Positions 26,619 to 37,116 of a stretch of 64,000 bases of DNA are shown here, in pieces. The stretch spans positions 62,001 through 126,000 of the forward strand of contig JAQGBZ010000048.1 of assembly GCA_034687125.1 (NCBI GenBank), in the 5' to 3' direction. The translations under genes and the position numbers were made by a program. The stretch is from Neelides folsomi (Eukaryota > Arthropoda > Collembola > Neelipleona > Neelidae). The notes under the pieces were generated by a model. It saw only the letters and a program-made list of their open reading frames with translations. It was not told the DNA's origin and searched no databases. The stretch's first letter is position 1. Every line of letters begins with the position of its first letter.

Positions 26619-29600
26619 ATGCTCAGTGCATCAACATTAGTGACGGTTGATTCTAATATTTCTCAAAAGAAAGATCAAGATCATCGCAATGAGAATGACA
26701 ATGATCGGAGATTCTCAATTGGATACGAAACTGTAAGTTTATTTTAATTAATTAATTATCTTTTTTGCTTTTATTTATTGTGGGCAGTAAATAAAAAATA
26801 AATTTCACAATAATTAATATAATTACAAAAATGAATATTATTTCCTCATTAGATTAAAATAAATGAGCATTGTACATACTTAGATATATTGTAGTATACA
26901 TTTAGTTAGTTTAACCACGTGTAGTAATTTAAACAAACATTCATAACCAGAAATCGCTAGAATATTTGCTTCGTAGGTTTTTATAATATTTGATAGTAAT
27001 CATTTACCTATTTAATTCTATAAATATTTTTACAATCCTGAAAAATATTAAAAAAGACAACGATAACAATAAAAAAACAAATTGCTTTATTTTATAGATC
27101 GATATATCAATAATAATAGTATCTAGTATTTAGGAATACACATATAGGAAACTATAAAGTATAGATAGTAGGACATTTATGAATCCCATATTTAGGTTAC
27201 ATCCTGGAAATTCTATTGTTGAATGTGTTCGTAAACTGGAGATTTAAAAAATGGCAATCAACCCGAAGGTTGTGGGTTTTAAATTGGCTGCGACGTTTAT
27301 TTTCCCATTTCCCATGCATGAATTCACACTAAAAAAATAAACAATATCATCATTTATTTATATTAGGATAATACGAACATAAAATAACTCCCATATTCAC
27401 CTTTCCTCTCGCTCTTACAGATATTTTCAGTAAATTATTAGTTTTGGTACAAAACGCTCTATTTTGGGTTAATATTTACTTCTAAATAGTAAATCCCAAT
27501 TAGGTATTTATTTATCCTGATTTCAATTGTTTAAATATTATCACGAATCACTTGGTATAAGTGCAGGGAAAAGTTCAGTTGCAAAAAAAAGTTATTTTGC
27601 GTTTAGTCAAGGTGTATATTTTATACAAAATCCAGTATACATAATATCTAGTAGTGAAAATAAAATCTTGAACTATTCAGTTAAATCGTTTATTCACGCC
27701 AAAGGATATTCTTATTATCAACTATTCATCCTATGCTCCTACTTGATTAAATTTTTATTCTAAAAATCCTGTTTCTGACTTCTTAGAATTGCATAAGTTC
27801 TGAGATTTTTAGTTGCAAACTTATTATATATTTAAACCTCTCTTGCGCATCTTGTATAAAGTTCTGTATTTGTTCAGTATTTGGCAATAATATAAATTCT
27901 TTGAATACTTAATGTGCAAATTTTAATAATTTTCCATATCGAAGAAGTGAATATTTATACTTAATGTTAAGTTTGTAATTTATGTATTTGGCTATGGAAG
28001 CACTTCCGTGAGTTCATTGTCTATTGTCGGCAAGAGGCGTAAAAGTTTAATTAACAAAAGATCATACAAACACGCATGGAATTAACTTAAGTAATAATAT
28101 ATTTAAAAGCAGGGTAGTGCATTCAAGATTCAAAAGTAAATTTGTATTCGAATACACGTTGAATCTCATGTGTAAATATTAAAAACATTCAACTGCATAA
28201 CTTTCCATTCAAATCCTCAGTGTCAATAAGCAACTTAATGTGCAGTGACATCAATTCATAAAGAATACACCCAGTACACGTGTAGACAATTTGAAGTGTC
28301 GAACAACGGAACAAGACGCGGATTAATTACCATAATGCTAATAATGCAAAAGAGGAGTCGTTAACCTTAAAACAACCAACAAATAATTATTGGAAAAAAA
28401 TTGTCAATAATTATGGAAATGGTCTCTTTCCATTTATATTATTTAAACCTATATCAACTATTTGATCAGCTTTTATAATAAATAAATAAGAATTTAATGT
28501 TTATAAGATTACATTGTATTTAGTTAAATCATAATTAAAATAATTATCATAGTTAACATGTTACTGTAAATGCTTATATGATTTTATCCTTTGGATTGTC
28601 CATGTTATTGACTGCGTTTTCAATCTACTCAATTTATTTAATTTTCAAGTACGCTGTTGGGAATGAAAAGAAAGAGAAGAAAGAAGTCGAGGAAATTTCC
28701 GTCCGGGAATTGGACCAAGATGATCCCTGGGCCATCCAAGATTTGGCACCTTCGGGAACGCCGTGGTCCCAACTCACCGAAAAAGAAAAATTAATTAGGG
28801 TTGGAATAGGAATTGGGAAATTCATTGGGCTTACATTTCTTCTATACTTTTTCGTCTGCTCTTTGGATTCATTATCTCTTGGATTCAGACTTGTTGGGTA
28901 AAGTTTTATATATTAATTTTTTAATTTTTTAAATCTCAAAAGCTTTTAAATTCCTCAATGACACAAAAAATTAAAGTTTGTAAATCTTGTTATAATGGAA
29001 AAATTTTGTTATCAGGGGTAAAACAACTGGAGATATCTTCAGGCAGAGTGACATTATTAAAAATCCTATTGTTGGGGTAAGTCATAAAGTTTCAACATCA
29101 AAATCCCTAAATTTAATCTTCAATAATTAATATCTTACTTATACTATATTAAAGTAAATCTTGTAATATTTAATAAAATGTTAAATATTAAGCAACTACA
29201 TTCAAAGTGCCCAAAATGTAAATTGCCTTTAATTGACGCAAGTACTGATTTTACAAGTGGGCAGTAAATTTTTCAACAAAGTAATAAAATATTTTTAACG
29301 CGTGATTTTTCACGTTTTCAGGTAATGATTGGGATTTTGACAACTGTTCTTGTTCAAAGCTCGTCGACGTCAACTTCCATTATTGTCTCAATGGTGTCAG
29401 CAAAATGTAAGTTCAATTACGAACAATTTATATGTCTATAATGATTTTATTACTTTCCTTTATTGGACAGAGTTAAGTCTGTAGTTCTACAATTACGAGT
29501 ATTTTAATACTCGTACATATTAAATACCTTAACTAAAGTTATACCTACCTTACTTTAACTTTAGTTAAGGTATTTAATATGAAGGTTCAAGTGCCCTATG

Positions 29601-32346
29601 TGCAGTTTATTCCAAAACTGATATATGCCACAAATAGAAATAATAAAATTAATAAACATTATAAATCACATCTTTTATCTTTATGTGAAATGGCGTGTTT
29701 TATTTGCTAATTCGCGAATATGATAAAGGTAGGATTTTGCGAAAATATTTATTAGCGCTAATTTAGTGATCTAATGAATCTAATGTAAGAATCAAACCAG
29801 CTGTGTTTCATATCTGTACGCAATAAATGAAGAGTAGACAATTCAAGATGAGATAGACAGAAATGTCATTGACATACCTGTAATGTACACTTACCATTAT
29901 TAGTTAGTTAGTTAAACATACATTTATTGCTTTTTACAAAATAAACGGTCTCGATTCTATTTGAACTGGATTAATTATCTACAATTAGATTTGATTTGTC
30001 AATATTAACCCTAAGTTAATGTGTTTAAATTAGTACGAACAATTATTTTCCGTTCATTAGTTCGGCATTTAGTTAATTGAATCATAATGTTTTATATTTG
30101 CAGTTCTTGATGTGAGAGAGGCAATTCCGATTATTATGGGGGCAAATATTGGTAAGACTTCAGGGATTGATAATAATCAATCAATCAATCAATGATAAAT
30201 ATTAATGATTTTTTTTATTGTGCTCACTAAAATGAGCTTTTTTACAATTATTAATGTTAGCATCAGAATAACCACAATAAAACTCAACATCAACTCATCC
30301 ATCTATTACTTTATAATTTTATTAAATTAATTTAACTTTAATTAATAATTTCATCCGTCAGTATGCGCCAAATAAACCCATTTAAGCAAACCACAATATT
30401 ATACAGATTCAAATGTTACGTTACCTGTATATTAATTATAAATTATAAATTTTATATTCTTATTTAGGAACATCCATTACAAATACGATTGTAAGTTTAA
30501 CTCAATCTGGTGACCGAAATCAATTCCGAAGAGCATTTGCCGGAGCCACCGTTCATGACATGTTTAATTGGCTAACTGTTATTGTATTGCTTATAGTTGA
30601 ACTTACAACAGGTAATTGATAAAGTCAAAGCTTAAATTTAAAATTTTCTGAATTATACTTGTTTCGGGCGTTTTAAATTTTAGCTATTAATTCTTCTATT
30701 ATGCATAGGTCTCCTTTACCATCTAACTTCTGCAATTCTTGTAAGAATTGACGAGTCGACCGGTGGAAGTGAAATTGAACTTCTTGGCAAAATCACCAAA
30801 CCCTTTGTAAATCTCATCGTCCAATTGGATAAAAAAGTTCTTGAATGTTGGTCGAGTCTCAATTGCACCGATGTTTACAATTCGACAATCAAAGACGGAG
30901 ATTTTTTATTTGCTGATACTGGAATGTCCGACGGTGCAGTTGGAGCAATTGTATGTCAAATCATAACATAATCATCAATTATTACAATAATTACAATCTA
31001 CTCTTTATCTTAAATGCATTCATCATTAAAAATTTATCGTTTTAATAAGTACAACATTGCATGATTTTAAATTTAAAGGTTCTCATTTCTTCTCTTTTGG
31101 TTCTCTGCCTTTGTCTTATTATGATAGTCAAAATTTTAAATTCCGTCCTACAAGGTCCATTAATTTATTTTATTAAAATTTATTAATCCTATTATGAATT
31201 ATTTTGTTTTTTATAATAATCACATTTTTGACTCTATATTTAATATTTAATATTGATTTGCAGGACAAATTGCGAGTGTAATTAAGAAAACGTTGAATGC
31301 TAATATTCCTTATATCCCGTGGATTACGGGATATATTGCAATAGGAGTTGGGGCTGTGATGACTTTCCTTGTTCAATCTTCTTCTGTTTTTACTTCCGCT
31401 CTCACTCCACTGGTTGGACTTGGCGTCATCACCGTTGAAAGAGTTTATCCCCTCGTATGTTGAAATTATTAATTTTCCCAACAATATCAGATTGGGAGGT
31501 TCAATGAAATGTTAATAAATTTTAGACCCTTGGGAGTAACATTGGAACAACAACGACGGCCCTCTTGGCTTCAATGGCAGTTCAAGGAGATCGCTTTAAA
31601 CCTTCAATTCAAGTAATTGGCTAATTGGTTTATGAATTGGTGAATTATTTATTTATTTATTCTTACTATTATTTATGATAAAGAGTTTCATTTTCATCTT
31701 TGTAATTTTATACAGATTGCATTGTGTCACTTGTTTTTTAACATCTTTGGAATTCTTTTGTTTTATCCAATACCATTCATGAGATTTCCAATTCCAATGG
31801 CCAAAAAATTAGGAGAAACTACAGCTAAATACAGATGGTAATATTAAAACAATTTTTACATAAACAAATATTTTATTAATCTTAATTAACTAATGATACT
31901 AATGAATCTAATTTAATAAAAACTAAAGAAAATTAATTATTTCCAGGTTCGCGATCGCCTATATGATTTTAATGTTCGTTGCTCTACCTGTTATTTCAAT
32001 GGGTCTTTCCTTTGCTGGGCTTCCATATTTAATTACATTTGTGGCCATCGCCGGGCTAATTGTATTCTTTGTCACCTGTGTGAATTTTCTCCGATCGAGA
32101 AAACCTTCATTGCTCCCTCCAATTTTGAGATCATGGGAATTTCTTCCTTTGGCCTTGCGAAGTTTGCAACCTTATGACGACATCTTTTCCAAGTTCGCTT
32201 TCTGCCAAAAACTGAAATCGAAAGGGAAGCCGGAAGTTGAGTTGGACAATCGGAACAATGCGAATAATGCAAGGCGATTGACCGTCACTTCAACAACATC
32301 AGTAGGAAATGGCCAAGGGAATGTAAATAGAGGATTTGAAGAATGA
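26619..32346 (+). CDS. SLC34: Sodium-dependent phosphate cotransporter, SLC34 (NaPi-II) family
   Basis: Twelve exons: 26619-26732, 28650-28897, 29016-29076, 29322-29406, 30104-30151, 30468-30611, 30709-30950, 31079-31154, 31264-31454, 31526-31612, 31716-31837, 31947-32346. All have GT-AG introns and consistent phase, giving 605 residues with ATG at 26619. SLC34 proteins import inorganic phosphate with sodium across apical epithelial membranes. The two inverted repeats that form the transport core carry the diagnostic QSSS motifs (153-156, QSSSTSTSI; 377-380, [13 protein letters not shown]). Other conserved stretches are [39 protein letters not shown] and [10 protein letters not shown]. The large extracellular loop between the repeats has potential N-glycosylation sites (NCT, NST) and is shorter than in mammalian NaPi-IIb. 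The short N-terminus contains DDPWAIQDL. The 1.9-kb first intron holds no other gene I recognise. Confidence 0.93.
29516..29581. repeat. Perfect 25-bp inverted repeat in SLC34 intron 4
   Basis: Arms 29516-29540 and 29557-29581 are exact complements separated by 16 bp. A smaller palindrome, CGAGTATT-tt-AATACTCG (29496-29513), sits directly upstream. It would form a strong hairpin in the pre-mRNA. No target-site duplication is obvious. Confidence 0.85.
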
Positions 32347-33156
32347 AAGTGAAATATTATTTAATATACTTTTATGACTTGTCTCATTAATATTAATTCA
32401 ATAACAATGTTCATGTCCAGTGTAGTTAAGTCAATTATTTACAATTAATGCAAATTAATTGATTTTAATGTAAATACCAATATAATTTTAAAATATAACT
32501 TCAAAACTTTTAGATAACAGATGTTATTTTTTTATTCAGAAAAACATTAAGCTTGTTTAAATTACTAATTTCTAATTAAATCAATCACAACATCCTTCCT
32601 ACCAATACAATTACCAAATATATAATATTATATTTATACATAATATTTATATATTGTAGATATACATTGTAGAGTAATGCAATAATTATCATATATATAT
32701 ATATGTATATTTACCTAGTTGTTAAACCAATTACATTAGACATAAAATTTTGATGGTAGATTTGTAAATGAAATGTATAAGGTATATTTATATTCCAAAC
32801 GATAAGCATTTTTATACCATTTAAGTTTTATAAGTATTAAGATAATTCAACTAAAAGCTCTTTGACAAAATACGAGTTTATGTTCGATAAATAATCAAAA
32901 TATTCGCAAATAAAACGTTAATTAATTAATTAATGAATATTGTATTGTTGTAAGTTAAGATTGGTTAATAACTACCTAAGTACTTTAAACATGAAAAACA
33001 CTTAATTAAATGACATTTAAGTATGAAAGGAATATGTAGATCTAGATATTTGGGAATATTTGTGAAATGGAAAGAAAAAAGATAATGAGAAATGTTCATT
33101 TAAAATGTTAATTAATCTTCATTAAAAATGAGAGCAGGATTGTTGTTTTGAAGACA
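32347..33156. other. Spacer between convergent SLC34 and SPRYD7 genes
   Basis: AT-rich DNA holding the two 3' flanks, including a TA-repeat tract near 32691-32710. I see no coding potential. Confidence 0.6.
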
Positions 33157-33966
33157 TTAGAGAATTGTCTTTTCTTTCATTATTTTATCAAATCCGGGTG
33201 GTGGAGGGTAAGTAAATCCTTCGAAAATCGCATCCAATACAGCACCTTCATCAACTGCAAAATAAGAACAAATATTTAAGTTGAAATTAATTAATTAATA
33301 TTAATATTAAGACTGTTATTATTGTCATTTACCCACCGTATAATGCTGGAAAAACTGTGCCACGAACGTTTGAAAATGAGATATTGGCTTTAACTCCATT
33401 TACGTAAAAATTCAGCTCAATGTGATCATAGCTAATGCCCTGTTGAAAAGATTTAATTAAAATTTAATCAAAAAATATTTAAGTTTAAATAAAGTAGAAA
33501 TTGCAACAAATATTGCACGTTAAAAGTGTCAACTTACAATGATATCTCCTTCTTGTGGCATTTGTTCTAATTTTCCAATCGATTGTCCATTATGGCAAAG
33601 TTCCGCCGTATTCCTCAAAATCCACGAATCGGTATCTTCACCCAATGGCCCTTTATTCAAAGATGCATTCCTCGTGGCAAGTCCGACACCCCAACGACCT
33701 TCTTGTTGGAACTTGACCTCAAAATACGATTTAGTTTGAACAAGTGGCGAAGATCCCAATGATCCCCCTGACCCGCAAATTCTCAATCCATTTTTCACAA
33801 TCACTACTTCGTGTCCAATGTAACCGGCGTCTAAAGAGATTTCCACTGTCTTTGTATTCCCACTAACATTGTTTCTCTCCGAGTCACTTGTTGGGACCAC
33901 GGGGTCACCACCGAAGCCAATGACAGAGTCAAATAACACTTTCGCAGTTCGTGAACAACACCACAT
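33157..33966 (-). CDS. SPRYD7: SPRY domain-containing protein 7
   Basis: Exons 33966-33538, 33439-33337 and 33254-33157 with short GT-AG introns and matching phase give 209 residues. The start is the ATG at 33966; the in-frame sequence upstream has no ATG. After a variable N-terminus with a CC pair (MWCCSRT) comes the SPRY domain: HEVVIVKNGLRICGSGG, KSYFEVKFQQ, WGVGLATRN and QEGDII, then SYDHIELNFYVNG, RGTVFPALYVDEGAVLD and the family's C-terminal PPPPGFDKI. Vertebrate SPRYD7 (CLLD6) is 196 residues and aligns along the whole length. SPRY domains bind proteins; the role of this family is poorly known. It lies 282 bp downstream of MRPS25 on the same strand. Confidence 0.92.
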
Positions 33967-34248
33967 TTTAAACAATTGTCTTTATGGTTTTATTCACGTA
34001 AAGTTTTTTTGTTATTCTTTTTTGTTATTTATTATATATTCAAACAGTCTTATAAATCTTGATTAAATATGAAACAGCTTTTAATTTTACATTATTAAAA
34101 ACAATCGAGTATATGATTCTTAAAGTAATAAAAATTAAATAACACACACTACTGGTTTTGTAGTTTAACTAAACTTTAACTAAATTGCTAAAAACAAATG
34201 CTAAAAGGTAAATAAACTGGATTTGTGTCTGTCTTGAACAATTGGAGT

Positions 34249-35045
34249 TTAGAGATATTTGGATTCATCCAGCTCGGTGAAACCTGTAAATTAAAATTAA
34301 AAATTGATCAAGAATTACTTTTATATATTGATTGATAATGAAGAGAGATAAATAAAATAACGCATGTATTAATTATTCCTTTCAATTAATATTAATCAGT
34401 CATAATTTAAACCTGATTAGATTGTTTACCTCTTATGTATTTTCCACGCCACGAGTATGGAAGAGGAACAAGTCCGGGGCAAGGAATTTGTCCAGGAATT
34501 TCACAAATGCAATGTCTTTTGCAACCATAGCCAAAATTGGCTGGATTTTCTTTAATTTCTGCTTCTTTTCGCTCGAGCTCAAGTTCTGCAAAATGATAAA
34601 ATAATATTTGCATTATTTTTAATCATTTATTTATGAATATACTGTGAATTTTTATAGATATAATTTAATTACTGTGATTAAATGATAAATTCGAATCAAT
34701 GTGATTACCTGCTTTTGTTTTACAAAGAGTTTTGGTAATCCGCTCGTGTATTTCTTCTTTAGTTTGTCGATCGACGTCGAGAATGATTTCTCTTCCGGTG
34801 TTGGTAAAAGCTCGAATAAAAGGTGTGGGAGTTAAGTCTTTGAAAGTGATGACTTGCACGGTTGGATTTCGATACTGAAGTTGAGCCAAATGCCAAAAGA
34901 CGAATTCCTTCGCACCTTTGTGATTCGGAGAGTTGTAGGTGTAATTAAGAGAGACGATTTCAATGAAGGGCTTGAGATATAAATTAGATTTGTTCAAATA
35001 TTCCCATGTTCTTCTCACCGGTGAAACACCTTTCATAAAAGGCAT
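34249..35045 (-). CDS. MRPS25: Mitochondrial small-subunit ribosomal protein mS25
   Basis: Exons 35045-34709, 34585-34430 and 34283-34249 join in phase into 175 residues (human 173). The start MPFMKGVSPVRRTWEYL matches the family's N-terminus. The L51/S25/CI-B8 thioredoxin-like fold follows, with FVFWHLAQLQYRNPTVQV and LTPTPFIRAF. The C-terminal part carries PANFGYGCKRHCICEIPGQ and CPGLVPLP, the conserved cysteine segment of mS25. It belongs to the small subunit of the mitochondrial ribosome. The second exon begins inside a Glu-rich helix. The tail RGFTELDESKYL is specific to this sequence. It is transcribed in the same direction as SPRYD7, with a spacer too short to hide another gene. Confidence 0.93.
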
Positions 35046-35589
35046 GGTCCCAACTTTGCAAAACACTCAATGACCTACCCAAATCCATAAGTTCAATTGC
35101 TCAGTTATAAACTTACGTTTTCTTTCCTAATCTAATCAAATAGCTTTTAACTAGCAATTAATGTTTTAACTAGGCATTAAAAGAATTCTAACTCATTGAT
35201 AACAATTTATCTATTTATTAATCACTCGATGTTGCAACAAAGGGAATTAAAAATTGAGAGGAAGGAAATAAAAAGTAAAAACTAGCGGTTTGAGGTTAAA
35301 AAATAATTAATTTTAATTGTCCATGCTCATTATTAAAAACCTGCAAACAAATCAATGGACCACTTTTGAAATTCGACCAGACATAAATAAAAGATAGGAA
35401 AGTGTAAATAAAACTTACCAAAAGAATCTAAAAGGATTATTGAACAATTAAAGCTTCAAAGGGTAAACAAGGTTTAATTATTTAATTACTATTTGAAATA
35501 AAAGATTTTTGATTCGAATCTTTATTAAAGATTCTTTAACAAACGGATCAGTTGTAATAAATTTCACAGCTGCGCTAAAACTCGTCCGC
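35046..35589. other. Spacer upstream of MRPS25
   Basis: AT-rich DNA that should contain the MRPS25 promoter. I see no TATA box, and no coding signal before the repeat that starts at 35590. Confidence 0.5.
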
Positions 35590-35983
35590 CATCTGGTTGG
35601 GTTCACAATGCAGGATTTTATGGGGCATTGCTACAATTTAAATTACCATCTTTTAAATGAAGCGACAAAACCTCTGGAATTTGATTTTCCATTCAACGTC
35701 AGATGTGCAACAAAGGTAATTTGGCAAATTATATTGTGGTATTACATTTGCATATTTTGTATAGAGAATGACATATGTATTATGATTATAAATAATATTA
35801 ATGAGATGAAAAATAAATTGGATTGTTCAATTAATTTATGAAATATCTTTTTATTAAAAATATTATTTACACAATCAAAAGCACATTTTAAATAATTAGC
35901 ACAATTACAGCTAATTATCGAACTTCTTTATAACACAACTCATAACAAACTTATCTTTATTTTTACCAACTGAATGTTTGCCT
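35590..35983 (+). repeat. Dispersed repeat, copy A (exon-like core)
   Basis: About 394 bp, nearly identical (a few substitutions and small indels) to 54345-54744. Both copies hold an open stretch reading DFMGHCYNLNYHLLNEA and PLEFDFPFNVRCATK. It is bounded by an acceptor-like AATGCAG and a donor-like AAAG|GTAATT, so the unit looks like one exon with its flanking intron. I do not recognise the protein. The shared 3' limit is sharp, at GTTTGCCT. Confidence 0.85.
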
Positions 35984-36087
35984 CGTAATAAACAAAGATT
36001 ATATAAATAAGATTAAAATAAAATTAATTATAAAATTAGAATTAATTGCATTAATGCCTAAATTAATTAAAATACAATTTTTCACAG

Positions 36088-36376
36088 GTTGGGGCTCCGG
36101 TTTTGATGGCAAAAGTGTTGACGTATCCGGAAAGAGTCACTCCTTAGAATATCACTTGATTGAGAGAATTGGTCAGAAACGGGCCGGATAAACATCCCGG
36201 TGCGAATTTCATAGAAAATAAAGACGACAATAAGGAAATTTTTAAAGTATGGTGATAGGAGAAGAATGGCTTCCGATTTGAGAAGCGGTGATGTTGTGGA
36301 AAGACACATGGTCGACGGTGATGTTCTTTTTAATCGACAGCCAAGTTTACATAGACTTTCTATTATGTGTCATTTC
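36088..36376 (+). pseudogene. POLR3A: Fragment of RNA polymerase III largest subunit (POLR3A)
   Basis: Conceptual translation across frames gives VGAPVLMAKVLTYPERV, then LRELVRNGPDKHPGANFI, then [32 protein letters not shown] and LHRLSIMCH. This is the conserved RPC1 segment just before the catalytic NADFDGD loop, which is absent. Two stops follow PERVT and at least one frameshift lies near 36243, so it cannot code. An intact acceptor (TTTTTCACAG) directly before 36088 shows it came from genomic DNA, not from a spliced message. The functional gene is not in this window. Confidence 0.85.
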
Positions 36377-36730
36377 ATTTACTCATTTACTGAACAAATT
36401 CTATTAAACTTATTTAATTAAGAATGTAAAAATATATTTTTGAAAAGTCCTTTATAATTTTAAATCGTTAAAAGAAAATGGTTAACAAATTAAGAATTTT
36501 GTCATTAGTTTGGATGATAATCGTCGTACAATTTTTCACTGCATTGCTTCGTGTGGTGAGTTTGTAAAAAAAGTTTTATATCGATTTTATAATAATTTTA
36601 AACATATTAAATAATCATAATTATATTTAAGTCATCAAAACATAAATAATTGAATAAGTAACAATGTTTGATTATGGATTTTGATAAGTAATTCTTGAAT
36701 AATTTATTGAGAAGTAGCTGGTTGAAAATA

Positions 36731-36821
36731 CTCCCCTGGCAAGTAATAGAACGGATTTTTATGCGAGTCAAAAAGAAATACAAGGCCGAACCAAAATCCG
36801 TTTTATTACTGGCCAGGGGAG
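36731..36821. mobile_element. 91-bp TA-flanked MITE
   Basis: CTCCCCTGGCAAGTAATAGA at the left end is matched by its near-perfect complement at the right end; arms are about 31 bp with two or three mismatches. TA dinucleotides flank both ends (36729-36730, 36822-36823). It is not related in sequence to the element at 2433-2507. It is non-coding. Confidence 0.72.
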
Positions 36822-37116
36822 TACTTTAACATTTAAGGAAATTTTAAATTATGAATTCCAATTAAATTCAAGTAATTGATATTTTCGTATAGATATCTAC
36901 ATGAAATAATAATAACAAAATAATTAAACGATCGTTAGACTGATACAAAATAATTGTATTAAAACTATTTACAAAAAGTAAAAAGTTTGATAATTATCCA
37001 ACTAACCATTATAATTTTTTAACGTAATAGAAATTTTTGTTAACATTTAGAGTTAATTTTATAACTATTTCTGCAATAATTATTTACAAATAATTATATT
37101 ACTCAAAGAATAAATA

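Noticed and set aside
28578-28649. Upstream in-frame extension of SLC34 exon 2 with its own ATG
   Set aside because: The acceptor TTTTCAAG at 28649 joins in phase to an upstream ATG exon (26619-26732). The extension reads as intron, although it could serve as an alternative start.
30160-30200. AATC short tandem repeat in an SLC34 intron
   Set aside because: An ordinary microsatellite of only four or five units; no array with unique spacers, so not CRISPR-like.
36478-36555. ATG followed by a hydrophobic stretch and a GTGAGT donor, resembling a signal-peptide exon before the first receptor
   Set aside because: The receptor frame at 37117 has its own start and signal peptide, and no acceptor with matching phase is visible between them.
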